A DNA stretch of 64,000 nt, taken from Turbatrix aceti. Its lineage: Eukaryota > Nematoda > Chromadorea > Rhabditida > Panagrolaimidae. A program made the position numbers and the translations under genes. The stretch spans positions 4,054,718 through 4,118,717 of the forward strand of contig OZ017768.1 in the NCBI GenBank assembly GCA_963969345.1, written 5' to 3'. The notes below the pieces were generated by a model. That model was not told where the DNA came from, did no database searches, and saw nothing but the letters and a program-made list of their open reading frames with translations. Each line of letters begins with the position of its first letter. Position 1 is the stretch's first letter. Of this stretch, positions 11,410-25,500 are shown one piece after another.

Positions 11410-12782
11410 TTATATTGTTGCGGCCAAAGCCTTTGCGTGGCAGTCATTGACGAATCTCAGCAGATGATCGTAGTCGTCGGTGCTGATCGCGCGCACGTGT
11501 TTGAGCAGCTCGGTGATCGCCATCGAGCCGTACGTCGAGACGAGACTCATCACGATGCCTGAGATGTTTTTGACCGGCGGCAGTGGTGGCAGCGGTTGTT
11601 GTTGCACCGAGGTAAGGTGTTTGAGCGGGCGGGGCTCATGAGCAGGGAAGAAACCGGGCGGCGGAGCGCCGGGATTCGATGGGTAGTAGTGGGACGGAAA
11701 GTTGACCACAAACTGCGCCGCCGACGTGTGCTGCATGACCTGTTGGTTCATGAAGCTGTAGGGCGGCTGCTGGTTTTTGAAAAACGACGGCGGTAGCGGT
11801 TGGGGCTGAGGTGGTGGCTGGGTGAGATCCATGATTGATATCGGCTGGGGAGGAGGCTGGGTGAGGTCCATGAGAGCCATCGGCTGGGGCTGGGGCGGAA
11901 AAGACTTCGAAGGTGCAAATTTGGACTTTGCACTGAAATATCGGTCCCTTGGACCGGGCAGAGCAGATTCCGGTGGCCGGTGACGTTCTCGGTGGGGGTC
12001 AGACCCTCTTTCCAGTGGTTGTCGCCACTCGGACGACCGTTCCCGGTCATCAGCAGCAGGCGCGGTCGGATTGACCGTTTCTCTTCTGCCAGACGGTGCC
12101 CGCGCGCATTTTTCACCGTAATTTTCTGCTTTTCGCTGATCGTCGGTTTCAGTTGACGCCCCCGAAACCGACGACGCCGAACCAAACGGCGGTGAATCTG
12201 ATTCTAGCGCTCGGCGATCCCACTCAAACAGAGGATTCAGCGCGAAATCAGCAACACCGTAGTCGTCTACATCAATGACTTCTTCTTTCACGATCACAGG
12301 AGACCGGAGTGGTGAATTGGGTGGCGGCACGACGGCCTCAGGCGTACGTGTACGACTTCGCCCTGATGCCCGCACATCTATACGGGGTGCAGATGCACAT
12401 GCACGGACATCTGCACTTGACCGTTCACGCGGGGGCTCAGGTTCAGGCTCGGGCACCGTGATTCTTTTCCGACGCAACACATTGTTGCTATCCGAAAGAA
12501 TATCGCCTACGTAATCTTTCGGCTCTGTGGGGGCCCCCGTTACCTTTGCCCGTGACGTAGACGCATTCAAAGGACGCCCTTCAAATGGCCAAAAAATAAA
12601 AAAAATAAATTAAAAAAGAGAAACAACAATGCAAACAAAAACTCACCAAATCGTCTGTTCTTCTCGACTTTGACCAGCTTCGGATTATTCCTCGGAGGCG
12701 GTCCATCACCATCGTCATCCATGGAAACGCTGATATCATGCCGGCTCCGCTTCTGGCCACGATCAGCCACGCGACGACTCAT
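11410..12782 (-). CDS. Disordered protein with three SUMO-interaction-like motifs
   Basis: Exons 12647-12782 and 11410-12578, 1305 nt, 434 aa. I recognise no family. The protein is mostly low-complexity. It begins with an Arg/Lys-rich segment (GQKRSRHD, LRRKRITVPEPEPEPP), followed by an acidic VKEEVIDVDDY around residue 150. After a charged stretch come two near-identical units, LMDLTQPPPQP and IMDLTQPPPQP, then Pro/Gln/Phe-rich sequence. A short predicted helical end follows (MSLVSTYGSMAITELLKHV). VIDVD and the two (L/I)MDLT cores fit the known SUMO-interacting motif pattern, and VKEE fits the sumoylation consensus. A nuclear, SUMO-linked role is inference. The start ATG lies 13 nt after TTTTTTTAG, which suits a trans-spliced or intron acceptor. 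The 68-nt intron ends with an unusual TTTGAAG acceptor, but the phase works. Confidence 0.72.
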
Positions 12783-13516
12783 TCGATCAATCAGCCTAAA
12801 AAAACGCGTAAAAAAAGCGCGAATGTGTGAACGCGTCTCGTCGAACGGACGCACTTTTATAGTGCTCCAACAGTGCATTATGCAGATCACAGTTCTGACA
12901 AAAGTGGTGATTATTACACGCCAAAAGAAAATAAAAAATGTTGCGAAAAGCAAACTTACAAAACAAACGCCTATCGATTACATTTAATAAAAGTTACGTT
13001 CGCCGTAGATTACGTTTGTCGCAAATATCTGCGTAAACGTAATATTACGTTCACTGCAGACGAATTGCATGGGTCTTGAAAAGAAATCGTTTTTCGTTGC
13101 GAAACTGCATTGAACAAGTTGGTAACGATCGCGGACACTGTAGACACGGTAGACACTTGTTACGTTCGATTCACTGCTGACGGAACTACGGAAAGCTGCT
13201 TTATTCTGTTGCTTTTATTTATTTTTTTGCGTTATCATCGATTACGTTTATTTTTATATAAAACTGAAACCAATAACATCCGTTTCCTCCAGAAGCTTCA
13301 GTTATTGCTCGAAACCATAAAAACGAAAACATCAACAGCCACTTTTTTTTCTTTTTTTCCACGCTTTTCAGAAACATTGCTTGACGTCACGTAAATGTCT
13401 CACCCAGTTATCACCCTCTCGCCCCAGGTGTCCCCAATCCACGACAATTTCAATTCCAAATTTTCGAGTCAAAAATCTTTTATACGAGTCAAAACAGTCA
13501 GTAACTAACGACGAGT
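12783..13516. other. Intergenic with a TTACGTT cluster
   Basis: No coding sequence is evident. The region lies upstream of the SUMO-motif gene and downstream of the giant repeat gene. Six copies of TTACGTT (either strand) occur at 12994, 13010, 13036 (inverted), 13045, 13160 and 13242, some followed by the same TTCACTGC context. They may be binding sites in the promoter of the minus-strand gene starting at 12782. Confidence 0.45.
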
Positions 13517-16500
13517 TTACTTCTTCTTATCCTTGTGTTTTTTCCGAGTCCAAACCAGTTTATCGTTGAGATATACCTTGCGTGGGCGACGAGCACGCTT
13601 GTGTTTTCCAGTGTTAATGAACTCGCCGTTTGTATTGTCGACGGAAAACTGTACACGTGATACCTGGTTTCCGTCTTCGCTCTCAGATTCAATGGTAATC
13701 GTGTCCATGCCGTCGTCTGGCGATAGAGGTGTGCGTGAGGTGCCTGCGCCGGTCCTGTTGCTGGTCTGCTTGCCGGGAGACACACCGTAGTTAGACTTGA
13801 TGAGTGGCGATTTTGCGGTGAACAGACGTCGCTCGGATGCGCTGCTCTCCGAAGATCCGCTGCCACCGAAACCGCCGCCTGACGGTGATTCTGCGCGTGC
13901 GGTTTTGAGAGACGAATTGCCTTGCGTACTCGGAAATTGGGTGTAGATCGAAGACGGATAATTGCTGCGCTGCCGGTGACGCGATGTTGAGGACTGCGTG
14001 ACTTTTGCAGTCTGAACTCCAGGTGACACGCCCGTTTTCGTAGATGCCGAAGGCGTATGTACCGCGAGCGAGGAGGTAGGCGAATCCCGGGCGAAATACG
14101 TGCGCGATGGATTCATGTTGACTTCCGTGTTCTGATCGATAGGGATGCTGTGTTCCTCGCCGGTATTCATGTCGTCACGCGAGACTGATTTGCGCATGGT
14201 GAACGACGCTTCACTCCATTCGCGAGCCGTCGGGAATCCGCTGGATCGAACAGACGAGCCAGAAATGTAAGACGGAGACCTGCCAGCTTCCAGAGCTGTT
14301 CGAGGACCGGGCGAAAGGCCGCGTGCCGTGGTGGGACCCGGTGACTTGGCGGTGGGGTATCCGCTGGATCGCTGGGATAGCGACGAGTTGGATCTGTAGG
14401 TCGATTTCCTTTCCCGGTTGTAGGCCGACGAGTCGCTCGCGGAAGGCGCCTCGGCTGGGAAGCCAAGAGCCGTGCGGACTCCCAGTGACCTGGCTGGTGA
14501 TTTGGCAGTTCGGATTCCACTCGACCGCTGGGATAACGTCGAACCGGAAATGTACGTCGGGGACCTGGGCGGAGGGGCGCCCAACGAAGACTGTGAAGAG
14601 CTTTCCAGAGCGGTGCGGGTCGTCTTTGCAGAAACCGATTGCATGCCTTCGGCCGTGCGGGGACCTAAAAAAGGGGTGTAAGAACAAAAAATGAAAAAAA
14701 AATTTTTTTTTTAATTTTCACTTTTTGAAAATTTTTTTTTAATTCAAAAAAATAAAAATATTTTTTTTACGTTTTAAATTTTAAATAAAATTTACGAAAT
14801 AAATTAAAAAATAAAAAATTTTTAAATTTATTTAAAATTTTTTTAAATGAATTAAAAAATTTAATTTTTTTAATTAATTTTTTGTATTTAAAAATTATAA
14901 ATCCAACAAACCTGGAGACCTGGCGGTAGGATATCCACTCGACCGCTGAGACAGTGTCGCGCCAGAAGCGTATGTCGGAGACCTCGGCGGTGGGGTGCCC
15001 AACGTAGATGTGCCAGACGCGTCGGCCGAGGAGCCGAAAGATTCACGAGTCATCGGTGACATGGCCGGCGTCGAGTGCGAAGAGCTTTCCCGGGCTGTGC
15101 GTATCGTGCTCGTAGTAGTCACTTGGACGCCATCAGCCGTGGGTTCTAAAGAGGTTTTTATATTTCGGATACAGAAAAAAAATGGGTATCAATATTATGT
15201 ACCTATTATGTACCGTGTAGTAACATGGATGCTGGAGTCAAAAAATGCCATAAAAATAACGGAAACTGAAAAATGGATAATTTTGAGACGGACAGATGTT
15301 TTTTTAAAACTCTGAATACAGCAATAAATTTTTCGTGCCAAGATACCCTTGTAAACCAAAAATCAGCTTTTTTTGAAGCGATTTCAAAATTTTAAAAATC
15401 AGAAGTTTGAGAAACCCTGACTCCAGAATCCGGCTTCTGAAAATTTCAAAAAAAAAACTTTTTTGTTTGACCGTGCAATTTCGGTACAAACGTCTATGTA
15501 AAAAAATAGCTGTAAAAATCGTTCGCATACAAATGCCACAAACCTGAAGGCCTGACAGCAGGGTATCGACTCGATCGCTGAACGTCAAAAACATAAGTGG
15601 GAATGTTGACCGGTGTCATTTCCAACGTATCTGGGCGAGGCGGATCGGCCGGGGAGTCGAAAGACCGGGCCGGAGGGCCGGTTATCGCGCTCATCGAGTC
15701 GAGAGATGTGTCCAGAGTCGTTCGAGATTCCATGGCCGGACCGGGTGAAATAGCAGTCGGGTATCCACTCGAACGCTGGGATGGCGAGGAGCCCGATCTG
15801 TACGTAGGAGTGCGTGCCGGAGGAGCACCAAACAAGTTGATCCTTGAAGAACCCGTATCGAGACTTGTGCGAGAGGGCTGAGCGGGGCCGGGTGAGAAGG
15901 ACGAAGACCGGCTGGTGCGCTCTGTGCGGAACACAGACCTCCTGTGCAGTTCTTCCGCCGTTTTCGGACCTAAAACACATCAAATAACATTTTTCCAGCC
16001 CAAAAAACCCTAAAACAAACCTGGCGATTTCGCGGTAGGATAACCCGAAGATCGCTGAGATTCTTCGCTTCCAGTTTTGAGTTTGAGTTCTTCGAGCGTC
16101 TTTTGACCCGGAGACTTGGCTGTCGGGTATCCCGAAGACCGCTGGGAGAGGTCGGTGACCGAACGGGCGGTACTGACTCCCTCCAGTCCCTGAAGCGTGC
16201 CAGGACCGGGCGAAACGGCAGTCGGATAGCCGGAAGACCGCTGGCTAAACACCGAGGACGCCGTCGAAGTCTGCGACATCGATTTCATCGTGTTCGGACC
16301 GGGCGAGACAGCCGTGGGGTATCCAGAAGAGCACTGACTCGCGGAAGGACGCAGTGCGCGACGGCTGGTGTCGTTCGCGAGCGGAGACACGGCACGACCG
16401 GTTTTGAACGTTGACCTTGACCGAACGGGGCCGGATAATCTTTTACGCGGAGTCACGCCGAAGCGCTCCGACATGGAGATACCGGTCTTGGTGCTGCTGA

Positions 16501-19500
16501 TTGAGGAATTCGAACGCTGCTCGCGGGCGGTGTTGTACGGCGAGCGCTGCCGTCCACTGACCAACGGCGATTTTGAGCTGAGGCCTGTTTTGGTGGACGA
16601 ATCTGCGGCCAGACCTGTGCGGACTTCTGAAATTAAAGAATCAGTTCGAAACGAGCTTTCAGACCAGGTAAACTCACCGGAAGGCTGCTCGACGGCAGTG
16701 TTGAAAAGCGAACGCTTGGTTGTTGACGTCTCCGTTAGGAGGTCTAAAACAATGGTCTAAGACGAATCTTGTTTTCCTAAACTTACAATTAGCTGGCGGT
16801 GTGCGTGCTCGTCCGGTGACCAGCGGCGATTCTGCGTTGAGGCCTGTTTTGGTAGACGAATCTGCGGCCAGACCTGTACGGACTTCTGAAACACCCACTC
16901 AGTTAAAAAAACACGTTCCCGGAATAAAAAACACGATTGTCACGTCAACTCACCGGGAGAATGTGAGCGAGCAGTATTGTACGGCGAAAGCGCTCGTGCG
17001 GTCTTGAGAGACGAGTCCACAGAACGGGCCGTGCGGATTTCCGATGACTGCTCTAAAGCGGTATTGTACGACGAACGCTGAAGTCCGGTGACCAACGGCG
17101 ATTTTGCGCTAAGGCCTGTTTTGGTTGACGAATCGGTGCGGACGTCTAAAAGATCCTCCCAGTAAAAAACCACGAAAAAATTCAAGCCAAGGCAGCTCAC
17201 CGGAACGCTGTTTACGTGCTGTACCGTACGGCGAACGCGATCGTGCGGTCTTGAATGACGCCAAGGAACGCTCGACTCCAGTCTTAGTAGACTTTTCGAC
17301 AGAACGGCCAGTGCGGATGTCCGAAGACTGCTCGCGGGCGGTGCCATACGGCGATCGGGAACGTCTTCGTCTAGCGACCATCGGATGTTCGCCAACGCCG
17401 ATTGAGTTAGATCTTTCGGAACGTTCGAGACCGGTCTTGATGGACGAATCGGCGGCAAGACCCGTGCGGACTTCTAAAACATCCTCCCAGTTAAAAAAAA
17501 ATTTAGTCATGCCAACTCACCAGAAGGCTGTTCGATAGCAGTCTTGATAGGCGAAAGCGCCCGTGCGGTATGAACAGATGCCTCGGCCTTGGTCGATGAG
17601 TCGGCAGAAAAGCCACTGCGGATGTCCGAAAACTGTTCACGAGCAGTCGTGACCGGCGAAAGAGCTTTTGCGGTACTGATGGACGACGGCTGTTCGACAG
17701 CAGTCTTGATGGGCGAAAGCGCTCGTCCGGTGTGAAGCGACGCCTCGGAACGCTGGACTCCAGTTTGGGTGGACGAATCGGCGGCCAGACCAGTGCGGAC
17801 TTCTGAAATTATCAGTTCAAGACGAACTTAAACCAAAAAAAACTCACCGGAAGGCTGTGCGCGCGCGGTATTGTACGGCGAAAGCGCTTGTGCGGTATTA
17901 ACTGATGTCTCGGTCTTGGTCGATGAGTCGAGAGAAAGGCCAGTACGGACGTCCGAGGGCTGTTCTCGAGCAGTCGCGATCGGCGAAAGCGCCCGTGCGG
18001 TATGAATTTGTGTTTCGGAACGTTGGACGGCGGTATTGATCGACGAATCGGCAAGAAGGCCAGTTCGAACTTCCGAAGGCTGTTCGCGAGCAGTCGCCAC
18101 AGGGGAAAGAGCTTTTGCGGTATTCATGGACGACGGCTGTTCGACAGCAGTCTTGATGGGCGAAAGCGCTCGTGCGGTGTGAATCGATGCCTCTGAACGC
18201 TCGACTGCGGTTTTAGTAAACTTTTCGACAGAACGGCCAGTGCGGATGTCCGAAGACTGCTCGCGGGCGGTGCCATACGGCGATCGGGAACGTCTTCGTC
18301 TAGCGACCATCGGATGTTCGCCAACGCCGATTGAGTTAGATTTTTCGGAACGCTCGAGACCGGTCTTGATGGACGAATCGGCGGCAAGACCTGTGCGGAC
18401 TTCTAAAACGTCATAAAAATAAAAACTGCGTATGCCGCAAATTTTGAAGTCAGACCCTTTGTCCGACACTTACCCGAAGGCTGTTCGCGAGCAGTCGTGA
18501 TCGGTGAAAGCGCTCGTCCTGTGTGACTTGATGTCTCGGAACGCTGGACTCCAGTTTGGGTGGACGAATCGGTGGCCAGACCTGTGCGGACTTCTAAAAC
18601 ATCCTCCGAGTAAAAAACACGTTCGCGGAAGATTTTTAAGCCACGTCAACTCACCGAAAGGCTGTTCGATAGCAGGCTTGATCGGCGAAAGCGCCCGTGC
18701 GGTATGAACAGATGCATCGGCCTTGGTCGATGAGTCGGCAGAAAAGCCACTGCGGATGTCCGAAAACTGTTCTCGAGCAGTCGTGACCGGCGAAAGCGCT
18801 CTTGCTGTATGAACCTGTGTTTCGGAACGTTGGACCGCGGTACTGATCGTCGAATCAGCAAGAAGGCCTGTTCGAACTTCCGAAGGCTGTTCGCGAGCAG
18901 TCGTGACAGGCGAAAGAGCTTTTGCGGTATTCATGGACGACGGCTGTTCGACAGCAGTCTTGATGGGCGAAAGCGCTCGTCCGGTGTGAAGCGACGCCTC
19001 GGAACGCTGGACTCCAGTTTGGGTGGACGAATCGGCGGCCAGACCAGTGCGGACTTCTGAAATTATCAGTTCAAGACGAACTTAAACCAAAAAAAACTCA
19101 CCGGAAGGCTGTTCGACGACTGTGTTGAAAAGCGAACGCTTGGTCGCTGTCGTCTCCGTTAAAAGGTCTAAAATAATTGTCTAAAACGAACGTTGTATTT
19201 CTAAAAAACTCACAAGAAGCAGGCGGTGTACGGGCTCGTCCGGTGACCAGCGGCGATTCGGTGGCAAGGGCTGTGCGCACTTCTAAAACATCATATCCGT
19301 TTAAAAACAGGTTCGAACAAGATTTTCACGTCAACTCACCGGGAGAATGTGAGCGAGCAGTATTGTACGGCGAAAGCGCTCGTGCAGTCTTGAGAGACGA
19401 GTCCACAGAACGGGCCGTGCGGATTTCCGAGGACCGTTTGCGAGCGACGCGTTGACTCGACGAGGCGAGCGGAGACCTTGCTGTCCGCACATCTGACGGA

Positions 19501-22500
19501 GTTGATCGGGCTGTTTTGGTGTGCTGACGTATCGATTTATCCGAAAAGTGGCCGTCTGAATTTTGCAGCATGTTGTAAGATGGTCCAAGATTTGTTATAA
19601 ACTCCTCACCTGAAGGCACACCGCCAGGACTCCGTTTTGTCTTTTTGACGGGGGTAACCGGCGACGGAGCACTCAGGCCCGTTTTAGCCGACGAAGACTC
19701 GACAACGGCCGTGCTGACGTCTGAGCGTTGTTCGCGAGCCGTGCTGACCTCCTGCACACCCAGAATGGCGGGCATACTTGCAAGCAGAGCGTCTTTGAAG
19801 TCTGAAACATTTCCACCTGTGAATCCACCTGCAGGAAGCGATCACTTACTTTGCGGAAGTCCTTGAGACTGCTGTGATTCGACTTCATCGCGTACAGAAA
19901 GTTCGAGACCAGTCTTAGCAGAAGAATCGGAAGCAAGGCCGGTTCGAACGGCTGAGGACTGCTGGCGCGCAGTTTTGTACGGCGAACGTTCTCGAGCGGT
20001 CTTGACCGACGAGTCCGAACGAACGGCAGTTCGAACTTCCGAAGATTTTTCACGTGCTGTGTTGTAGGGCGATCGCTTTCGGCCAGTAGCCAACGAGCGT
20101 TCGCGACCGGTCTTAAACGATGTCTCGGAACGCTCGACTCCTGTCTTAGTAGACTTTTCGACCGAACGGCCAGTGCGGATGTCCGAAGACTGCTCGCGGG
20201 CGGTGCCATACGGCGATCGGGAACGTCTTCGTCTAGCGACCATCGGATGTTCGCCAACGCCGATTGAGTTAGATCTTTCGGAACGTTCGAGACCGGTCTT
20301 GATGGACGAATCGGCGGCAAGACCCTCGCGGACTTCTAAAACATCCTCCCAGTTAAAAAACACGTTCGCGGAAGATTTTTAAGCCACGTCAACTCACCGA
20401 AAGGCTGTTCCATAGCAGTCTTGATAGGCGAAAGCGCCCGTGCGGTATGAACAGATGCCTCGGCCTTGGTCGATGAGTCGGCAGAAAAGCCACTGCGGAT
20501 GTCCGAAAACTGTTCTCGAGCAGTCGTGACCGGCGAAAGCGCTCTTGCTGTATGAACCTGTGTTTCGGAACGTTGGACCGCGGTACTGATCGTCGAATCA
20601 GCAAGAAGGCCTGTTCGAACTTCCGAAGGCTGTTCGCGAGCAGTCGTGACAGGCGAAAGAGCTTTTGCGGTATTCATGGACGACGGCTGTTCGACAGCAG
20701 TCTTGATGGGCGAAAGCGCTCGTCCGGTGTGAAGCGACGCCTCGGAACGCTGGACTCCAGTTTGGGTGGACGAATCGGCGGCCAGACCAGTGCGGACTTC
20801 TGAAATTATCAGTTCAAGACGAACTTAAACCAAAAAAAACTCACCGGAAGGCTGTTCGACGACTGTGTTGAAAAGCGAACGCTTGGTCGCTGTCGTCTCC
20901 GTTAAAAGGTCTAAAATAATTGTCTAAAACGAACGTTGTATTTCTAAAAAACTCACAAGAAGCAGGCGGTGTACGGGCTCGCCCAGTGGCCAGCGGCGAT
21001 TTGGTGGACGATTCTGTGGCCAGACCCGTGTGGGCATCTAAAAAATCCTCTCACATCGGTTAAAAACACGTTCGAACAAGATTTTCACGTCAACTTACCG
21101 GAAGACTGTGTACGAGCAGTATTGCACGGCGAAAGCGCTCGTGCGGTATGAATTTGTGTCTCGGAACGTTGGACCGCGGTATTGATCGACGAATCAGCAA
21201 GAAGGCCAGTTCGAACTTCCGAAGGCTGTTCGCGAGCAGTCGCGACAGGGGAAAGAGCTTTTGCGGTATTCATGGACGACGGCTGTTCGACAGCAGTCTT
21301 GATGGGCGAAAGCGCTCGTGCGGTGTGAATCGACGCCTCGGAACGCTCGACTCCGGTCGTGAAAGACTTTTCGACGGAAAGGCCAGTGCGGATGTCCGAA
21401 GACTGCTCGCGGGCGGTATATGGCGACCGTGAACGAGCCCTGAACGATTTCTTGTACGGCGAATACGGCGAGCGATCGCTGGACGCAGGAGGAGGGGCAA
21501 ACGGTAGATGGCGGGCAGTACGGACTTCTAAAACGTCATCCAAGTAAATGGAAACCGCGTGCACCGTAAATTTTGAATTTAACTCACCGGAAGACTGTTC
21601 GCGTGCAGTACTGTGCGGAGAAAGCATTTGTGCGGTATTGATGGACGATTCCTCAAAAACGGCAGTTCGAACTTCCGACGGCTGTTCCATAGCAGGCTTG
21701 ACCGGCGAAAGCGCCCGTGCGGTATGCATTTGTGTCTCAGAACGTTGGATCGCGGTATTGATCGATGACTCGGAAAGAAGGCCAGTTCGAACTTCCGAAG
21801 GCTGTTCGCGTGCAGTCGTGACCGGCGAAAGAGCTTTTGCGGTATTCATGGACGACGGCTGTTCGACAGCAGTCTTGATGGGCGAAAGCGCTCGTCCGGT
21901 GTGAATCGACGCCTCGGAACGCTGGACACCAGTTTGGGTGGACGAATCGGCGGCCAGACCGGTGCGGACTTCTGAAATTATCAGTTTGAGACGAACTCAA
22001 AATTCAGACCAGGTAAACTCACCGGAAAGCTGTTCGATAGCAGGCTTAATTGGCGAAAGCGCTCTTGCGGTGTGAACAGATGCATCGGCCTTGGTCGACG
22101 AGTCGGCAGAAAAGCCACTGCGGATGTCCGAAAACTGTTCACGAGCAGTCGTGACCGGCGAAAGCGCTTTTGCGGTACCGATGGACGACGGCTGTTCGAC
22201 AACAGTCTTGATGGGCGAAAGCGCTCGTCCGGTGTGAAGCGACGCCTCGGAACGCTCGACTGCGGTTTTAGTAAACTTTTCGACAGAACGACCAGAGCGG
22301 ATGTCCGAAGACTGCTCGCGGGCGGTGCCATACGGCGATCGGGAACGTCTTCGTCTAGCGACCATCGGATGTTCGCCAACGCCGATTGAGTTAGATCTTT
22401 CGGAACGTTCGAGACCGGTCTTGATGGACGAATCGGCGGCAAGACCCGTGCGGACTTCTAAAACTTCATAAAAATAAAAAACCGCGTTTGCCGCAAATTT

Positions 22501-25500
22501 TGAAGTCAGACCCTTTGTCCGACACTTACCCGAAGGCTGTTCGCGAGCAGTCGTGACAGGCGAAAGCGCTTTTGCGGTATTCATGGACGACGGCTGTTCG
22601 ACAGCAGTCTTGATGGGCGAAAGCGCTCGTCCGGTGTGAAGCGACGCCTCGGAACGCTGGACTCCAGTTTGGGTGGACGAATCGGCGGCCAGACCAGTGC
22701 GGACTTCTGAAATTATCAGTTCAAGACGAACTTAAACCAAAAAAAACTCACCGGAAGGCTGTTCGACGACTGTGTTGAAAAGCGAACGCTTGGTCGCTGT
22801 CGTCTCCGTTAAAAGGTCTAAAATAATTGTCTAAAACGAACGTTGCATTTCTAAAAAACTCACAAGAAGCAGGCGGTGTACGGGCTCGCCCAGTGGCCAG
22901 CGGCGATTTGGTGGACGATTCTGTGGCCAGACCCGTGTGGGCATCTAAAAAATCCTCTCACATCGGTTAAAAACACGTTCGAACAAGATTTTCACGTCAA
23001 CTTACCGGAAGACTGTGTACGAGCAGTATTGCACGGCGAAAGCGCTCGTGCGGTATGAATTTGTGTTTCGGAACGTTGGACCGCGGTATTGATCGATGAA
23101 TCAGCAAGAAGGCCAGTTCGAACTTCCGAAGGCGGTTCGCGTGCAGTCGTGACCGGCGAAAGAGCTTTTGCGGTATTCATGGACGACGGCTGTTCGACAG
23201 CAGTCTTGATGGGCGAAAGCGCTCGTGCGGTGTGAATCGACGCCTCGGAACGCTCGACTCCGGTCGTGAAAGACTTTTCGACGGAAAGGCCAGTGCGGAT
23301 GTCCGAAGACTGCTCGCGGGCGGTATATGGCGACCGTGAACGAGCCCTGAACGATTTCTTGTACGGCGAATACGGCGAGCGATCGCTGGACGCAGGAGGA
23401 GGGGCAAACGGTAGATGGCGGGCAGTGCGGACTTCTAAAACGTCATCCCAGTTAATGGAAACCGCGTTCGCGGTAAATTTATAGAACAGCTTGTATAACT
23501 CACCAGAAGACTGTTCGCGTGCGGTATTGTACGGAGAACGCTTGCGTCCGATTTTAGTAGACTTTTTAGACTTTTTGACAGAACGACCAGTGCGGATGTC
23601 CGAAGACTGCTCGCGGGCGGTGTTATACGGCGATCGGGAACGTCTTCGTCTAGCGACCATCGGATGCTCGCCAACGCCGATTGAGTTAGATCTTTCGGAA
23701 CGCTCGAGACCGGTCTTGATGGACGAATCGGCGGCAAGACCTGTGCGGACTTCTAAAACATCCTCCCAGTTAAAAAAAAATTTAGTCATGCCAACTCACC
23801 AGAAGGCTGTTCGATAGCAGTCTTGATAGGCGAAAGCGCCCGTGCGGTATGAACAGATGCCTCGGCCTTGGTCGATGAGTCGGCAGAAAAGCCACTGCGG
23901 ATGTCCGAAAACTGTTCACGAGCAGTCGTGACCGGCGAAAGAGCTTTTGCGGTACTGATGGACGACGGCTGTTCGACAGCAGTCTTGATGGGCGAAAGCG
24001 CTCGTCCGGTGTGAAGCGACGCCTCGGAACGCTGGACACCAGTTTGGGTGGACGAATCGGCGGCAAGGCCTGTGCGGACTTCTGAAATTATCAGTTTGAG
24101 ACGAGCTCAAATTTCAGACCAGGTAAACTCACCGGAAGGCTGCTCGACTGCAGTGTTGAAAAGCGAACGCTTGGTTGTTGACGTCTCCGTTAGGAGGTCT
24201 AAAATAATTGTCTAAAACAAACGTTACATTTCTAAAAAACTCACAAGAAGCAGGCGGTGTACGTGCCCGTCCGGTAACCAGCGGCGATCGTGCGTTGAGG
24301 CCTGTTTTGGGGGACGATTCGGTCGCAAGACCCGTGTGAACTTCTAAAACACCGTCTCACACCAATTAAAAAACAAGATTTTCACGTCAACTCACCAGAA
24401 GACTGTGTGCGAGCAGTATTGCACGGCGAAAGTGCTCGTGCGGTATGAACAGGTGCCTCGGCCTTGGTCGACGAGTCGGCAGAAAAGCCACTGCGGATGT
24501 CCGAAAACTGTTCTCGAGCAGTCAAAGCCGGTGAAAGCGCTCGTGCGGTATGAATTTGTGTCTCGGAGCGTTGGACCGCGGTATTGATCGATGAATCAGC
24601 AAGAAGGCCAGTTCGAACTTCCGAAGGCTGTTCGCGAGCAGTCGTGACAGGCGAAAGAGCTTTTGCGGTATTCATGGACGACGGCTGTTCGATAGCAGTC
24701 TTGATGGGCGAAAGCGCTCGTCCGGTGTGAATCGACGCCTCGGAACGCTCGACTGCGGTTTTAGTAAACTTTTCGACGGAACGGCCAGTGCGGATGTTCG
24801 AAGAGTGCTCGCGGGCGGTGCCATACGGCGATCGGGAACGTCTTCGTCTAGCGACCATCGGATGTTCGCCAACGCCGATTGAGTTAGATCTTTCGGAACG
24901 CTCGAGACCGGTTTTGATGGACGAATCGGCGGCAAGACCCGTGCGGACTTCTAAAACATCCTCCCAGTTAAAAAACACGTTCGCGGAAGATTTTTAAGCC
25001 AGATCAACTCACCGGAAGGCTGTTCGATAGCAGTCTTGATAGGCGAAAGCGCCCGTGCGGTATGAACAGATGCCTCGGCCTTGGTCGATGAGTCGGCAGA
25101 AAAGCCACTGCGGATGTCCGAAAACTGTTCTCGAGCAGTCGCGACAGGCGAAAGCACTCGTCCAGTGTGACTTGATGCCTGAACACCAGTTTGGGTGGAC
25201 GAATCGGCGGCCAGACCAGTGCGGACTTCTGAAATTATCAGTTCGAGACGAGTTCAAATTTTAGACCAGGTAAACTCACCGGAAAGCTGTTCGATAGCAG
25301 GCTTAATCGGCGAAAGCGCTCTTGCGGTGTGAACAGATGCATCGGCCTTGGTCGACGAGTCGGCAGAAAAGCCACTGCGGATGTCCGAAAACTGTTCGCG
25401 AGCAGTCGTGACCGGCGAAAGCGCTCTTGCTGTATGAACCTGTGTTTCGGAACGTTGGACCGCGGTACTGATCGTCGAATCAGCAAGAAGGCCTGTTCGA

